Shown: one piece after another, positions 43,941 to 52,604 of the stretch
Numbering within the stretch: position 1 is the stretch's first letter
Layout: every line of letters starts with the position of its first letter
NCBI RefSeq assembly: GCF_001277255.1
Contig: NZ_CP012264.1
Span: forward strand, 3,844,001 to 3,908,000
Length of the DNA: 64,000 nucleotides
Direction of reading: 5' to 3'
Source of the DNA: Cronobacter condimenti 1330
GTDB lineage: Bacteria > Pseudomonadota > Gammaproteobacteria > Enterobacterales > Enterobacteriaceae
Position numbers and translations under genes: made by a program
The notes under the pieces: generated by a model
The model's input: the letters and a program-made list of their open reading frames with translations, nothing else
Told to the model about the DNA's origin: nothing
Databases searched by the model: none

Positions 43941-45346
43941 TATTCGTCGTCGTACTGAGGGCCGGCGTAGTTATCAAACCGAGACCACTGCCCGTTAAAC
44001 GTCAGGCGTACCGTGCCTATCGGGCCGTTACGCTGTTTACCGATAATAATCTCCGCGATGCCTTTTAAATCACTGTTCTCGTGATACACCTCGTCACGAT
44101 AGATGAACATGATAAGGTCGGCGTCCTGCTCGATAGAGCCAGATTCACGCAGATCCGAGTTCACCGGGCGTTTGTCGGCGCGCTGTTCCAGCGAGCGGTT
44201 AAGCTGCGAAAGCGCAACGACCGGCACCTGCAACTCTTTCGCCAGGGCTTTCAACGAACGTGAAATCTCGGCGATTTCCAGCGTACGGTTATCAGAGAGA
44301 GACGGTACGCGCATCAGTTGCAGGTAGTCGATCATGATAAGGCTTAAGCCGCCATGTTCGCGGAAAATACGGCGCGCGCGGGAGCGTACTTCGGTCGGCG
44401 TCAGACCTGAGGAGTCGTCAATATACATATTGCGCTTCTCAAGCAGGATGCCCATGGTGCCAGAAATGCGCGCCCAGTCCTCGTCATCGAGCTGACCGGT
44501 ACGAATGCGGGTCTGGTCTACACGCGAAAGCGACGCCAGCATACGCATCATGATCTGCTCACCGGGCATCTCGAGTGAGAAAATCAGCACCGGTTTATCC
44601 TGCAACATCGCGGCGTTTTCGCACAGGTTCATCGCGAACGTGGTTTTACCCATCGACGGACGCGCCGCCACGATGATCAGATCCGAGCGCTGCAGACCCG
44701 CGGTTTTTTTATTGAGATCCTGATAACCGGTGTCGACGCCCGTCACGCCGTCGTGCGGCTGCTGATAGAGCGTTTCAATACGCGCAACGGTGGCCTCAAG
44801 GATCTGATCGATACTCTTCGGCCCTTCATCTTTATTAGCGCGGTTTTCGGCTATCTGGAACACGCGCGATTCGGCGAGATCGAGCAGATCCTCGCTGGTG
44901 CGGCCCTGCGGATCATAACCGGCGTCGGCAATCTCATTGGCGACAGAAATCATGTCGCGCACTACCGCGCGCTCGCGCACGATATCCGCATAGGCGCTGA
45001 TATTCGCCGCACTTGGCGTGTTCTTGGAAAGCTCCGCCAGATACGCAAAGCCGCCGACGCTCTCAAGCTGGCCTTGCAGCTCCAGAGATTCGGAAAGCGT
45101 AATCAGATCGATGGGTTTACCCATCTCCTGCAGGCGATGCATTTCGGTGAAGATCATGCGGTGCTGGCGGGTATAAAAATCCTCGGCCACGACGCGCTCG
45201 GCTACATCGTCCCAGCGCTCGTTATCCAGCATTAAACCGCCCAACACCGACTGTTCCGCCTCCATGGAATGCGGCGGCATTTTCAGCCCGGCGACCTGCG
45301 GGTCACGAGGTTCAGTAGGTTTGTTGAAGGGTTTATTTCCTGCCAT
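43940..45346 (-). CDS. dnaB: Replicative DNA helicase DnaB
   Basis: This 468-residue hexameric helicase unwinds DNA at the replication fork. The N-terminal collar domain (about 20-170) includes EAEQSVLGGLMLDNERWDDV. The RecA-like domain has Walker A RPSMGKTTFA, a Walker B-like LIMIDYLQLM and the KQRNGPIGTVRL arginine-finger region. It ends FDNYAGPQYDDE, as in E. coli. The ATG at 45346 (MAGNKPFNK) is the family start; the longer frame begins with TTG and is not used. No clear ribosome site precedes it. Confidence 0.98.
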   Translation of the reverse strand: MAGNKPFNKPTEPRDPQVAGLKMPPHSMEAEQSVLGGLMLDNERWDDVAERVVAEDFYTRQHRMIFTEMHRLQEMGKPIDLITLSESLELQGQLESVGGFAYLAELSKNTPSAANISAYADIVRERAVVRDMISVANEIADAGYDPQGRTSEDLLDLAESRVFQIAENRANKDEGPKSIDQILEATVARIETLYQQPHDGVTGVDTGYQDLNKKTAGLQRSDLIIVAARPSMGKTTFAMNLCENAAMLQDKPVLIFSLEMPGEQIMMRMLASLSRVDQTRIRTGQLDDEDWARISGTMGILLEKRNMYIDDSSGLTPTEVRSRARRIFREHGGLSLIMIDYLQLMRVPSLSDNRTLEIAEISRSLKALAKELQVPVVALSQLNRSLEQRADKRPVNSDLRESGSIEQDADLIMFIYRDEVYHENSDLKGIAEIIIGKQRNGPIGTVRLTFNGQWSRFDNYAGPQYDDE

Positions 45347-45467
45347 AGTGAATGGAGTTACCAAAAATCATCATCAGAGAGAATGAGGAGTGTATCTGAT
45401 CTGAGGCGTTTTGTACTCAGTTTGCGCGCTCCCGCGTTCATGCCCGACACTTAACAAGGAGTTCCAA

Positions 45468-46451
45468 ATGGCGACGCGTATTGAGTTCAGCCAGCATGGC
45501 GGACCAGAAGTGTTAAAAGCGGTGACGTTTACCCCGGCCGACCCGGACGAGCTTGAAGTGCAGGTGGAAAACAAAGCCATCGGCATCAATTATATCGACA
45601 CGTATATTCGCAGCGGACTCTACCCGCCGCCAGCGCTGCCGGCAGGGCTTGGCACCGAGGCTGCGGGCGTCGTCACTAAAGTTGGCAGCGGCGTGACGCA
45701 TATCAAGCCCGGCGATCGCGTCGTCTATGCCCAGTCAGCGCTCGGCGCTTACAGCTCGGTACACAACGTTCCGGCAGACAAAGCCGTGGTACTCCCGGAC
45801 GTTATCTCTTTTGAGCAGGCGGCGGCATGCTTCTTAAAAGGGCTGACGGTCTTTTATCTGCTGCGCAAAACCTATGAAATCAAACCCGAGGAAGTGTTTC
45901 TCTTTCACGCAGCGGCGGGCGGCGTGGGGCTGATTGCCTGCCAGTGGGCCAAAGCACTTGGTGCACGGCTTATCGGTACCGTCGGTTCTGCGGAAAAAGC
46001 CCTGCGGGCGCAACAGGCGGGCGCCTGGCAAACCATTAATTACCGCGAAGAGAGCGTCCCTGAACGCGTACGCGAGCTGACCGGCGGGAAAAAGGTGCGG
46101 GTGGTGTATGACTCGGTGGGTAAAGAGACCTGGGAATCCTCGCTTGATTGCCTGCAGCGTCGCGGTCTGATGGTGAGTTTCGGCAACGCCTCCGGCCCGG
46201 TAACTGGCGTGAATCTGGGTATTCTTAACCAGAAGGGCTCGCTCTACGTCACGCGTCCGTCGCTCAACGGCTATCTGACAAACCGTGCCGAGCTGGAAGA
46301 AGCCAGCAATGAACTCTTCTCGCTTATCGCAAGCGGCGTCATCAAAGTGGAGGTGGCAGACCGTCAGAAGTTTGCGCTACAGGATGCCGCACATGCGCAT
46401 AAGACACTGGAGAGCCGCAGCACACAAGGCTCCAGCTTGTTGATTCCCTGA
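45468..46451 (+). CDS. qorA: Quinone oxidoreductase QorA
   Basis: This 327-residue NADPH:quinone reductase belongs to the medium-chain dehydrogenase family and is zinc-free. Motifs are the N-terminal GroES-like fold (RIEFSQHGGPEVL), GLGTEAAGVV and the NADPH-binding AAAGGVGLIACQWAK. It reduces quinones in a one-electron manner. The ATG at 45468 has AAGGAG and matches the E. coli length. It is divergent from dnaB. Confidence 0.96.
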   Translation: MATRIEFSQHGGPEVLKAVTFTPADPDELEVQVENKAIGINYIDTYIRSGLYPPPALPAGLGTEAAGVVTKVGSGVTHIKPGDRVVYAQSALGAYSSVHNVPADKAVVLPDVISFEQAAACFLKGLTVFYLLRKTYEIKPEEVFLFHAAAGGVGLIACQWAKALGARLIGTVGSAEKALRAQQAGAWQTINYREESVPERVRELTGGKKVRVVYDSVGKETWESSLDCLQRRGLMVSFGNASGPVTGVNLGILNQKGSLYVTRPSLNGYLTNRAELEEASNELFSLIASGVIKVEVADRQKFALQDAAHAHKTLESRSTQGSSLLIP

Positions 46452-46454
46452 AAG

Positions 46455-46490
46455 AATTAGGGCTTCCCGCAGGAAGCCCTTTCTTTTTAT
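46455..46490 (+). terminator. Terminator after qorA
   Basis: AGGGCTTCC / GGAAGCCCT with a CGCA loop is followed by TTCTTTTT, just past the qorA stop. Confidence 0.88.
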
Positions 46491-46599
46491 TGTTCGCGCT
46501 GGGTGTAGGGTACAGCGCTGATGAATTCTGTAATACGGCGGTCATAGTGACAGAATGAACAGGTAAATAATATGGCTTACGACTGAAAGCGCGCCGGAA

Positions 46600-46631
46600 A
46601 GTTGCAAGGTTGTGATCAACCCCGCAACTTA
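46600..46631 (-). terminator. Nested hairpin after pspG
   Basis: The outer arms AAGTTGC / GCAACTT enclose GGTT / AACC. The structure directly abuts the pspG stop. No T tract follows leftward, so it may protect the RNA end rather than terminate. Confidence 0.45.
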
Positions 46632-46892
46632 TCAGTAACGCCAGCGGCGGTGCCGGCTGTAACGCGACGTGCGGCGATACGCTGGCACTTTCGGGGCTTT
46701 CACGGCACGGATCACCCACACGACTGCCACGGCCAGCAACAGCCACGGCAACACTTTAATCATCAGCGCAAAAACCCCGCCGAAGAACATCACCAGCGTC
46801 GCGACCATTAGCGCAGCAATGATGCCCAGCAGCGACACACCTGTTGCGAGCAGCATCAGGAAAAAGGCCACCACAAACAGCAATTCAAACAT
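46632..46892 (-). CDS. pspG: Phage shock protein PspG
   Basis: This 86-residue inner-membrane protein has two or three hydrophobic stretches (FELLFVVAFFLMLLATGVSL and VLPWLLLAVAVVWVI) and a basic tail VKAPKVPAYRRTSRYSRHRR followed by WRY. It matches E. coli PspG, an effector of the PspF-controlled envelope stress response. A sigma-54 type promoter lies 40 bases upstream, as expected for this regulon. Confidence 0.94.
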   Translation of the reverse strand: MFELLFVVAFFLMLLATGVSLLGIIAALMVATLVMFFGGVFALMIKVLPWLLLAVAVVWVIRAVKAPKVPAYRRTSRYSRHRRWRY

Positions 46893-46933
46893 GTTGGTTC
46901 TCCTAATAAAAATCGTTCTTCTGCGCTCTTTAT

Positions 46934-46949
46934 TACAAGTTCCATGCCA
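46934..46949 (-). promoter_or_regulatory. Sigma-54 promoter of pspG
   Basis: Read leftward, TGGCATGGAACTTGTA fits the sigma-54 consensus TGGCAC-N5-TTGCA. The -24 GG is intact and the -12 GC appears as GT. It lies 42 bases before pspG. PspF would bind upstream, but I did not find a clear site. Confidence 0.75.
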
Positions 46950-46974
46950 ACATTAACTCGCTGATTTAAAAAGA

Positions 46975-47002
46975 AACGCCCCGAGGTTCCCCCCGGGGCG
47001 TT
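46975..47002 (-). terminator. Hairpin downstream of dusA
   Basis: AACGCCCCG / CGGGGCGTT is a strong stem 29 bases past the dusA stop, followed leftward by TCTTTTTAAA. It acts as the dusA terminator. Confidence 0.8.
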
Positions 47003-47030
47003 AGTCAAATTGACCATATACTGGCGAAGC

Positions 47031-48026
47031 TCATCGCTTATCAGCGACCAGTTTTAACGCCTGCTCAAGCACATTAATATCCGCGCCGGGCTTATGGGCG
47101 TTTTCGCTTAAGTGGCGACGCCACTGCCGCGCACCCGGGATGCCCTGAAACAGCCCCAGCATATGACGCGTGACGTGGCCCAGATACGTGCCATTCGACA
47201 GTTCACGCTCAATATAGGGATACATCGCACGGACGACGGCAACCGGGTCGGCATCTGGCGTATCAAGACCGAAAATTTCGCGATCGACCGACGCCAGAAT
47301 GCCCGGATTCTGATACGCCTCACGCCCCACCATTACGCCATCCATATGGGCTAAATGTGTTTTTACGTCTTCCAGGGTTTTAATTCCGCCGTTAATCGAC
47401 ATCGTAAGATGCGGGAAATCCCGCTTGAGCTGATAAACGCGCGGATAATCAAGCGGCGGGATCTCACGGTTTTCTTTCGGGCTCAAGCCAGAAAGCCACG
47501 CCTTACGCGCATGAATGATAAAGGTATCGCAGCCGCCCTGCTCCGCTACGGTATTGACGAAATCGCAAAGGAATTCGTAGCTGTCCTGATCGTCAATGCC
47601 GATGCGGGTTTTCACCGTGACCGGGATTGAAACCACGTCGCGCATCGCTTTAATACCGTCAGCGACCAGTTGCGCCTCGCCCATCAGGCACGCTCCAAAG
47701 CGGCCATTCTGGACGCGATCGGATGGGCAACCGACGTTTAAGTTAATTTCATCATAGCCGCGCGCTTCGGCAAGCTTCGCACATTGCGCCAGCGCTGCCG
47801 GATCGCTCCCGCCAAGCTGTAACGCTACCGGATGCTCCTCCTCGCTATAAGCCAGGTAATCGCCCTTGCCGTGAATGATCGCGCCGGTGGTGACCATTTC
47901 GGTGTAGAGCAGCACCTGCGAAGAGAGCTGACGCAGGAAATAACGGCAGTGGCGATCGGTCCAGTCGAGCATGGGCGCGATGGAAAAGCGATGGGCGGGG
48001 AAAGCGGTACGGGATGTGGACGTCAT
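47031..48026 (-). CDS. dusA: tRNA-dihydrouridine synthase DusA
   Basis: This 331-residue flavoenzyme reduces uridines 20 and 20a in the tRNA D-loop. It has the TIM-barrel start FSIAPMLDWTDRHCRYFLR, the catalytic Cys in LNVGCPSDRVQNG, and the FMN-binding segments HARKAWLSG and SINGGIKT. VGREAYQNPG is also typical. The ATG at 48026 gives the family N-terminus; the track-long form from 48080 lacks support. In E. coli dusA is close to zur; here two extra genes lie between them. Confidence 0.96.
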   Translation of the reverse strand: MTSTSRTAFPAHRFSIAPMLDWTDRHCRYFLRQLSSQVLLYTEMVTTGAIIHGKGDYLAYSEEEHPVALQLGGSDPAALAQCAKLAEARGYDEINLNVGCPSDRVQNGRFGACLMGEAQLVADGIKAMRDVVSIPVTVKTRIGIDDQDSYEFLCDFVNTVAEQGGCDTFIIHARKAWLSGLSPKENREIPPLDYPRVYQLKRDFPHLTMSINGGIKTLEDVKTHLAHMDGVMVGREAYQNPGILASVDREIFGLDTPDADPVAVVRAMYPYIERELSNGTYLGHVTRHMLGLFQGIPGARQWRRHLSENAHKPGADINVLEQALKLVADKR

Positions 48027-48090
48027 AATGGCTAAACGAGTCGAAGTTCGGGCTGAAAAAGGGGCGCTACTATAGCACAAACTTCAGGCA

Positions 48091-48111
48091 GGGGCGCATT
48101 GCGCCCCTGCG
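48091..48111 (-). terminator. Hairpin after the TraF-like gene
   Basis: CAGGGGCGC / GCGCCCCTG is a perfect stem six bases after the TraF-like gene stop. Leftward it is followed by CCTGAAGTTTG, so it is at best a weak terminator. Confidence 0.5.
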
Positions 48112-48116
48112 AAGCA

Positions 48117-49397
48117 TCAGAAGGTCAGGCTCAGCTGTGCGCCTGCGCCCCAGGTTTCGTCTTCACCAACGATACCGGTGAGGTCGAGGTGCACGCGGTT
48201 AAATGGCGCGAAGCCAACACCGGCCGTGAAGATGTTGCTTTCATTGTCTTTCACGTCAGCGCGATAACCTGCACGCACCGCCAGCCAGTTGAGCGGACGC
48301 ACCTCGGCACCCACGCCAACGAACTGCGAGTTTTCTTCGCTCTTAAAGCCTTTGGTTTCGGTCAGATCGCCATCAGCGCTCAGCGTCACCAGCTCGTTAT
48401 GCCAGGCGACCCCGGCAGTGACCAGCGGCGAGATCTGATAGGTATCTTTATACCCGTTGACCTCTTTGGTCTCGATATCGCGCGATACCAGGTTCTGCCC
48501 GCTGAGGCCGACGGTCCAGTTAGGTCCGAAGTCCGCCGCCACGCCCGCATCAACGTTAAAACCGGTATCGTCGTTACGATAGCGCTGGCTGTCCAGGTCG
48601 CCGCTATCGTAGTTATAAATCGAGGCGGTGTAGTTATAGAGCCAGGTTTTTTGCAGCTTCGGCGTGACGCCGACTGAAACCGGTACATCTCCGAACTTGA
48701 ACTGATGCGCGAACGCGACGCCGTAATCGGACACAATCGCCGCACGGCCAAACGCGGTAGAGGTCAGGCGATCGGTAATCACGTCGGAGCCGTTGACTGC
48801 CGCATCAAGCACCTGAGTGCCCGCGTAGAAATCGTCATTCTGAATACGGCGCAGGTAGTCGATATCGCTTTGGTCGACGCGGGTGCTGACACGCGCATGC
48901 GCATAGGCTTTCGCCACAAACGCCACGGCCAGCACATCATTCGGGATACTTACCGCAATACCGCCCGCCGCACGCGCGCTGGCTGTTTTACCGCGTAAGA
49001 ACTGCAATTCGTCACCCAGTTCGCCTGCGGCTCCCTGGAACTGACGCAGCGTCCCAATCGGGTTTGCCAGCACATCGCCGAGCGTCAGGTTATCCACCAC
49101 ATCATTGTAATAATCGACCCGATCGCTGATGTGGTCGATTTCATCCTCAAGATTGTCTTTATCGCTAATTTGCGCCTGCAACGCCGGTAAAATCACCGTG
49201 ATGTCATCTTCCGGTTGCGAGCGCGCCAGCAATGCCGGGTTGATGAGCGCGCCGCTGCCGTAGTCGGCCGATGCGACGCCGGTACCGCCCATTGCATCGT
49301 TACGGGCCTGCGCCCAGGTATTTGCCGCACTCGCCTGATTTGCCATCACCAGAGAAAGGGCGACGGCTGCCACTGAAGGTTTGATTATATTTTTCAC
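48117..49397 (-). CDS. TraF-like outer-membrane beta-barrel protein
   Basis: This 426-residue protein has a signal peptide of 24 residues (ending QASA). NTWAQARNDAMGGTGVAS and LINPALLARSQPEDD follow. That start is typical of the family annotated as conjugal transfer TraF (TraF_2) and of FadL-like barrels. The C-terminal half consists of alternating beta strands and ends LSLTF with a terminal Phe, as in outer-membrane barrels. No conjugation gene is near, so the TraF name says little about its role here. A helical insert at about 75-135 is Asp/Leu-rich. It is monocistronic, with a leader of about 150 bases. I do not recall it at this place in E. coli K-12. Confidence 0.78.
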   Translation of the reverse strand: MKNIIKPSVAAVALSLVMANQASAANTWAQARNDAMGGTGVASADYGSGALINPALLARSQPEDDITVILPALQAQISDKDNLEDEIDHISDRVDYYNDVVDNLTLGDVLANPIGTLRQFQGAAGELGDELQFLRGKTASARAAGGIAVSIPNDVLAVAFVAKAYAHARVSTRVDQSDIDYLRRIQNDDFYAGTQVLDAAVNGSDVITDRLTSTAFGRAAIVSDYGVAFAHQFKFGDVPVSVGVTPKLQKTWLYNYTASIYNYDSGDLDSQRYRNDDTGFNVDAGVAADFGPNWTVGLSGQNLVSRDIETKEVNGYKDTYQISPLVTAGVAWHNELVTLSADGDLTETKGFKSEENSQFVGVGAEVRPLNWLAVRAGYRADVKDNESNIFTAGVGFAPFNRVHLDLTGIVGEDETWGAGAQLSLTF

Positions 49398-49544
49398 AGT
49401 TTACCCGCTTATTATCAACATGAAGGACACCCTCTGTCGGTTGCCCGGCAGAGGCGATTTCTGTTGTGAAGAACGCACTACACCAGAGGTTGAGGCTTTT
49501 TCTCAACGGCAATGCCGGGCTCGTTTTGTGAACGCCCTCCTTAT

Positions 49545-50051
49545 TTATAGATTAGGGTTCTTAATTCGTGTAGGTAAGCCGTCATGCGGGCCAAAAAATT
49601 GTGGCGGGTGATCTATCCAGCGATCCGGGCGGGTCGCAGCATAGGGACCGTTAAGCGGGTAGTAAATGCGATTTTCAGGTTTGTTGGCCTCGCCCACGAC
49701 CAGCAGCCGCACCTCATTGTCGGTGTTGTTGATAAACGTGTGGCAAAGCCCGGTCCCCGCCGGAAAACCAACGCTGTCGCCTGGGGTTAACGGCCAAAGC
49801 TCGCCGTTGAGCCAGACATCCGGGAATCCTTCTATCACATACACAAACTCTTCTTCGCTGCTTTCTGCATGCGGGTACGAGGTGCGCCTGCCCGGCGGCA
49901 GCCGTTCGTGATGAATGCCAAGACGGGTCAATCCTGTACGCCTGCCGAGCGGCGCGCCAATGGACATCCGTTCATCGCTGTCGGGATAACCGGCATCATC
50001 TTTTCCCTCTATCTCCTGCCAGTGACAAATACATTCAGGCCGTGTCTGCAT
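49545..50051 (-). CDS. Cupin-domain protein
   Basis: This 168-residue protein has a cupin barrel. The first motif is seen in ERLPPGRRTSYPHAESSEEE, followed by FVYVIEGFPDVWLNGE. The second is in GDSVGFPAGTGLCHTFINN. His and Glu residues at the expected metal positions are present, so a metal-bound cupin is likely. Many such proteins in enterobacteria are annotated only as cupin; the substrate is unknown. It lies between the TraF-like gene and zur and is divergent from zur, with about 100 bases between them. Confidence 0.85.
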   Translation of the reverse strand: MQTRPECICHWQEIEGKDDAGYPDSDERMSIGAPLGRRTGLTRLGIHHERLPPGRRTSYPHAESSEEEFVYVIEGFPDVWLNGELWPLTPGDSVGFPAGTGLCHTFINNTDNEVRLLVVGEANKPENRIYYPLNGPYAATRPDRWIDHPPQFFGPHDGLPTRIKNPNL

Positions 50052-50159
50052 AAAAACCTCCGAAACGTGTTCCCGTCAGGTATAGCACAGCAGGAATGTC
50101 GGTGTTTTGGCCGGTTCATGATAAAGTGATGACTTATACATGATTCATAGAGGATGCCG

Positions 50160-50678
50160 ATGGATACGACGATTTCGCAGGAAGTTCTGGCGCAGGCTGA
50201 ACAGCTTTGCCAGCAACGTAATGTGCGCCTGACTCCGCAGCGCCTCGAAGTGCTGCGCCTGATGACCCTACAGCCAGGCGCTATCAGCGCATACGATCTG
50301 CTCGATTTATTACGCGCGACAGAGCCGCAGGCGAAACCGCCAACCGTTTATCGCGCGCTCGATTTTCTACTGGAACAGGGCTTTGTGCATAAAGTGGAGT
50401 CCACCAACAGTTACGTGCTGTGCCATCTTTTCGATAATCCGGCGCATACGTCTGCGATGTTTATATGTGGGCGTTGTGGCGTGGTAAAAGAAGAGGCAGC
50501 GGAAGGCGTTGAGGATATCATGCACGCGCTTGCGGCGAAGATGGGCTTTGCGTTGCGCCATAACGTCATTGAAGCACATGGGCTTTGCGCGGCGTGCGCA
50601 GAAGTGGAAGCATGTCGTCATCAGGGCCAGTGCGGCCACGATCACAGCATTCCCGTTAACAAAAAGAAAGGGCGCTAA
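50160..50678 (+). CDS. zur: Zinc uptake regulator Zur
   Basis: This 172-residue Fur-family repressor senses zinc and shuts off zinc uptake genes. The winged helix includes RNVRLTPQRLEVLRLM and PPTVYRALDFLLEQGFVHKV. The structural zinc site is formed by CGRCG and CAAC-AEVEAC cysteines, and regulatory residues are in LCHLFDNPAHTSAMFIC. The second of two in-phase ATGs (50160) has AGAGG at the best spacing and fits the E. coli N-terminus. Confidence 0.97.
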   Translation: MDTTISQEVLAQAEQLCQQRNVRLTPQRLEVLRLMTLQPGAISAYDLLDLLRATEPQAKPPTVYRALDFLLEQGFVHKVESTNSYVLCHLFDNPAHTSAMFICGRCGVVKEEAAEGVEDIMHALAAKMGFALRHNVIEAHGLCAACAEVEACRHQGQCGHDHSIPVNKKKGR

Positions 50679-50755
50679 GATAAAGGGGTGGTACATCCTT
50701 GTACCGTTGGGCAGGGCAGCCTCAGAAGGTGAATCCCATTGAGGTGAGAGCCGGA

Positions 50756-50965
50756 TTACCAGCGGTAATCGTGGCGGCTTTCCCAGTCAGTCACTTCCTT
50801 GTCGGCTTCATCTTTCGCATAACCGTAACGTTCCTGGATTTTACCAACCAGTTGGTCACGTTTCCCTTCGATGATGGTCATATCATCGTCGGTTAATTTA
50901 CCCCATTGCTCTTTCACTTTACCTTTAAACTGTTTCCAGTTACCGCCAGCTTCATCTCTGTTCAT
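50756..50965 (-). CDS. yjbJ: CsbD family stress protein YjbJ
   Basis: This 69-residue, highly charged, helical protein matches E. coli YjbJ (CsbD family). It begins NRDEAGGNWKQFKGKVKEQW and shares GKRDQLVGKIQERYGYAKDE. It is abundant in stationary phase and osmotic stress in E. coli, but its function is unknown. It is convergent with zur. Confidence 0.96.
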   Translation of the reverse strand: MNRDEAGGNWKQFKGKVKEQWGKLTDDDMTIIEGKRDQLVGKIQERYGYAKDEADKEVTDWESRHDYRW

Positions 50966-51174
50966 AGACGTCTCCTTAACATTCGGTAGTGAATCAGTCT
51001 CACAGGTTTTCCTGTGGGGGTTCAGCCCGAGTCATCTTCATCATTTGCTGAACGTATTGTTAATAGTAGACGGCAATTTTAAGCCTGGCGGGATATTCAG
51101 AATCTTTAACCATAACGAAGCGCTAAAACCGACAATTTCTTTGTTTAACAGCACAGTCAGCCGGGCCGCGCGAC

Positions 51175-52482
51175 CTAACACAGCAAGCGACCGCGCCGCC
51201 ATAAATAGCCGAGCGATAACCCACGCAGTGCCAGAAAAACGGTCAGCGCAAGCCATAACCCGTGGTTGCCAAGCCGCGGCAGCGTCAGTAACGTCACGCC
51301 AAACCCCAGCGCTGCGACAGCCATACTGTTGCGCATTTCTGCCCCGCGCGTCGCGCCGATAAACATACCATCTAACAGATAACACCAGACGCCGACCACC
51401 GGCAGGATCACCTGCCAGAAGAGATAAGGCTGCGCCTGTGCCTGAAGCGACGGCAATGACGTCAGCAACGACACGATGTACTGCCCCGCTACGGCATAAA
51501 TGAGTGCGAACGCGAGCGCCACTATACCTGCCTGCCGACAAGCCGCACGCCAGACGCGCTGCAACTGAGAAGTGTTTTTTGCGCCAAACGCCTGCCCGGC
51601 ATGGGCTTCGACGGCATAGGCGAACCCGTCGAGCGCATAAGCGGTAAAGGTCAGGAGTGTCATCAGAAGCGCATTCACCGCAACGATATCGCTACCGAGC
51701 CGCGCCCCGAAAACGGTGACTGACGCAAAACAGAGTTGCAGCAGCAGTGAACGCAGCATGATATCCCGGTTCAGTGCCAATAGCCTGCCGACGCCGCCAT
51801 GCCAGGCGGTTTTCAGCATAGCGCACGTAATGCCGCGCAAACGCATCACACGCGACGCCATGACTAGCCCAATGACAAGTGTTACGTATTCCGCTATTGC
51901 AGTCGCCAGTGCCGCACCCTGCACGTTCAGGCCAAGCCCTGTGACGAACCAAAGATCGAGCGCGATATTAAGCAGGTTGCCGACCACCAGCAAAATAACC
52001 GGCGCTCTGGCGTACTGAACGCCTAGCAACCACCCCAGCAGGACGAGATTTGCCAGCGACGCGGGCGCGCTCAGCCAGCGTATTTCCAGAAACTGCCGGG
52101 CCTGCGCCAGAACCGCCTCGCTGCCACCGGTGATATGTAGCGCCAGATGAATCAGCGGCTCGCGCAGCACAATAATGAGCGCACCGAATGTCAGCGCCAG
52201 CGCCATTGGCTGCACCAGCGCGCGGGCCAGCGCTTGTGGATCGCGCGCGCCAAACGCCTGCGCGGTCAGGCCCGTCGTACTCATACGCAAAAAGAGCAGC
52301 AGCATAAACAGGAAGCTGGTCGCGGTAGCGCCGATTGCAACGCCACCCAGATAAACGGGGCTGTCGAGATGGCCGATAACCGCGGTGTCCACCAGCCCCA
52401 GCAGCGGCACGGTGATATTGGAGAAGATCATTGGCAGCGCAAGGCGCCAGAGGGCTTTATCGGTAGAAGTCAGGAAAGGCAT
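51175..52482 (-). CDS. dinF: MATE family efflux protein DinF
   Basis: This 435-residue inner-membrane protein has twelve hydrophobic spans and matches E. coli DinF. It includes LALPMIFSNITVPLLGLVDT, LRMSTTGLTAQAFGARD and YALDGFAYAVEAHAGQAFGA. It is thought to export toxic or oxidising compounds. It lies 122 bases after lexA on the same strand and should be cotranscribed, hence SOS-induced. A strong inverted repeat lies in the gap. Confidence 0.95.
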   Translation of the reverse strand: MPFLTSTDKALWRLALPMIFSNITVPLLGLVDTAVIGHLDSPVYLGGVAIGATATSFLFMLLLFLRMSTTGLTAQAFGARDPQALARALVQPMALALTFGALIIVLREPLIHLALHITGGSEAVLAQARQFLEIRWLSAPASLANLVLLGWLLGVQYARAPVILLVVGNLLNIALDLWFVTGLGLNVQGAALATAIAEYVTLVIGLVMASRVMRLRGITCAMLKTAWHGGVGRLLALNRDIMLRSLLLQLCFASVTVFGARLGSDIVAVNALLMTLLTFTAYALDGFAYAVEAHAGQAFGAKNTSQLQRVWRAACRQAGIVALAFALIYAVAGQYIVSLLTSLPSLQAQAQPYLFWQVILPVVGVWCYLLDGMFIGATRGAEMRNSMAVAALGFGVTLLTLPRLGNHGLWLALTVFLALRGLSLGYLWRRGRLLC

Positions 52483-52543
52483 ATGGCGTTCCGATGCCGT
52501 TACGCGAACAACAGAAGGTGAAAAAGGAGTAAAACGGGAGAGC

Positions 52544-52579
52544 CATTACCGTAGCCGGGGCGGGCCAGTTACGGTAATG
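52544..52579 (-). terminator. Inverted repeat in the lexA-dinF gap
   Basis: CATTACCGTA and TACGGTAATG are perfect ten-base arms around a GC-rich 16-base loop. Leftward, the stem is followed by a pyrimidine-rich stretch ending TCCTTTTTCAC. It could act as a partial terminator that lowers dinF expression relative to lexA. Confidence 0.5.
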
Positions 52580-52604
52580 AAACATCAGAAAGCTGGAGAA
52601 AACG

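Noticed and set aside
48117..49397. Part of a conjugative transfer region, from the TraF-like name
   Set aside because: No other tra, mob or relaxase gene is nearby and the flanks are core chromosome.
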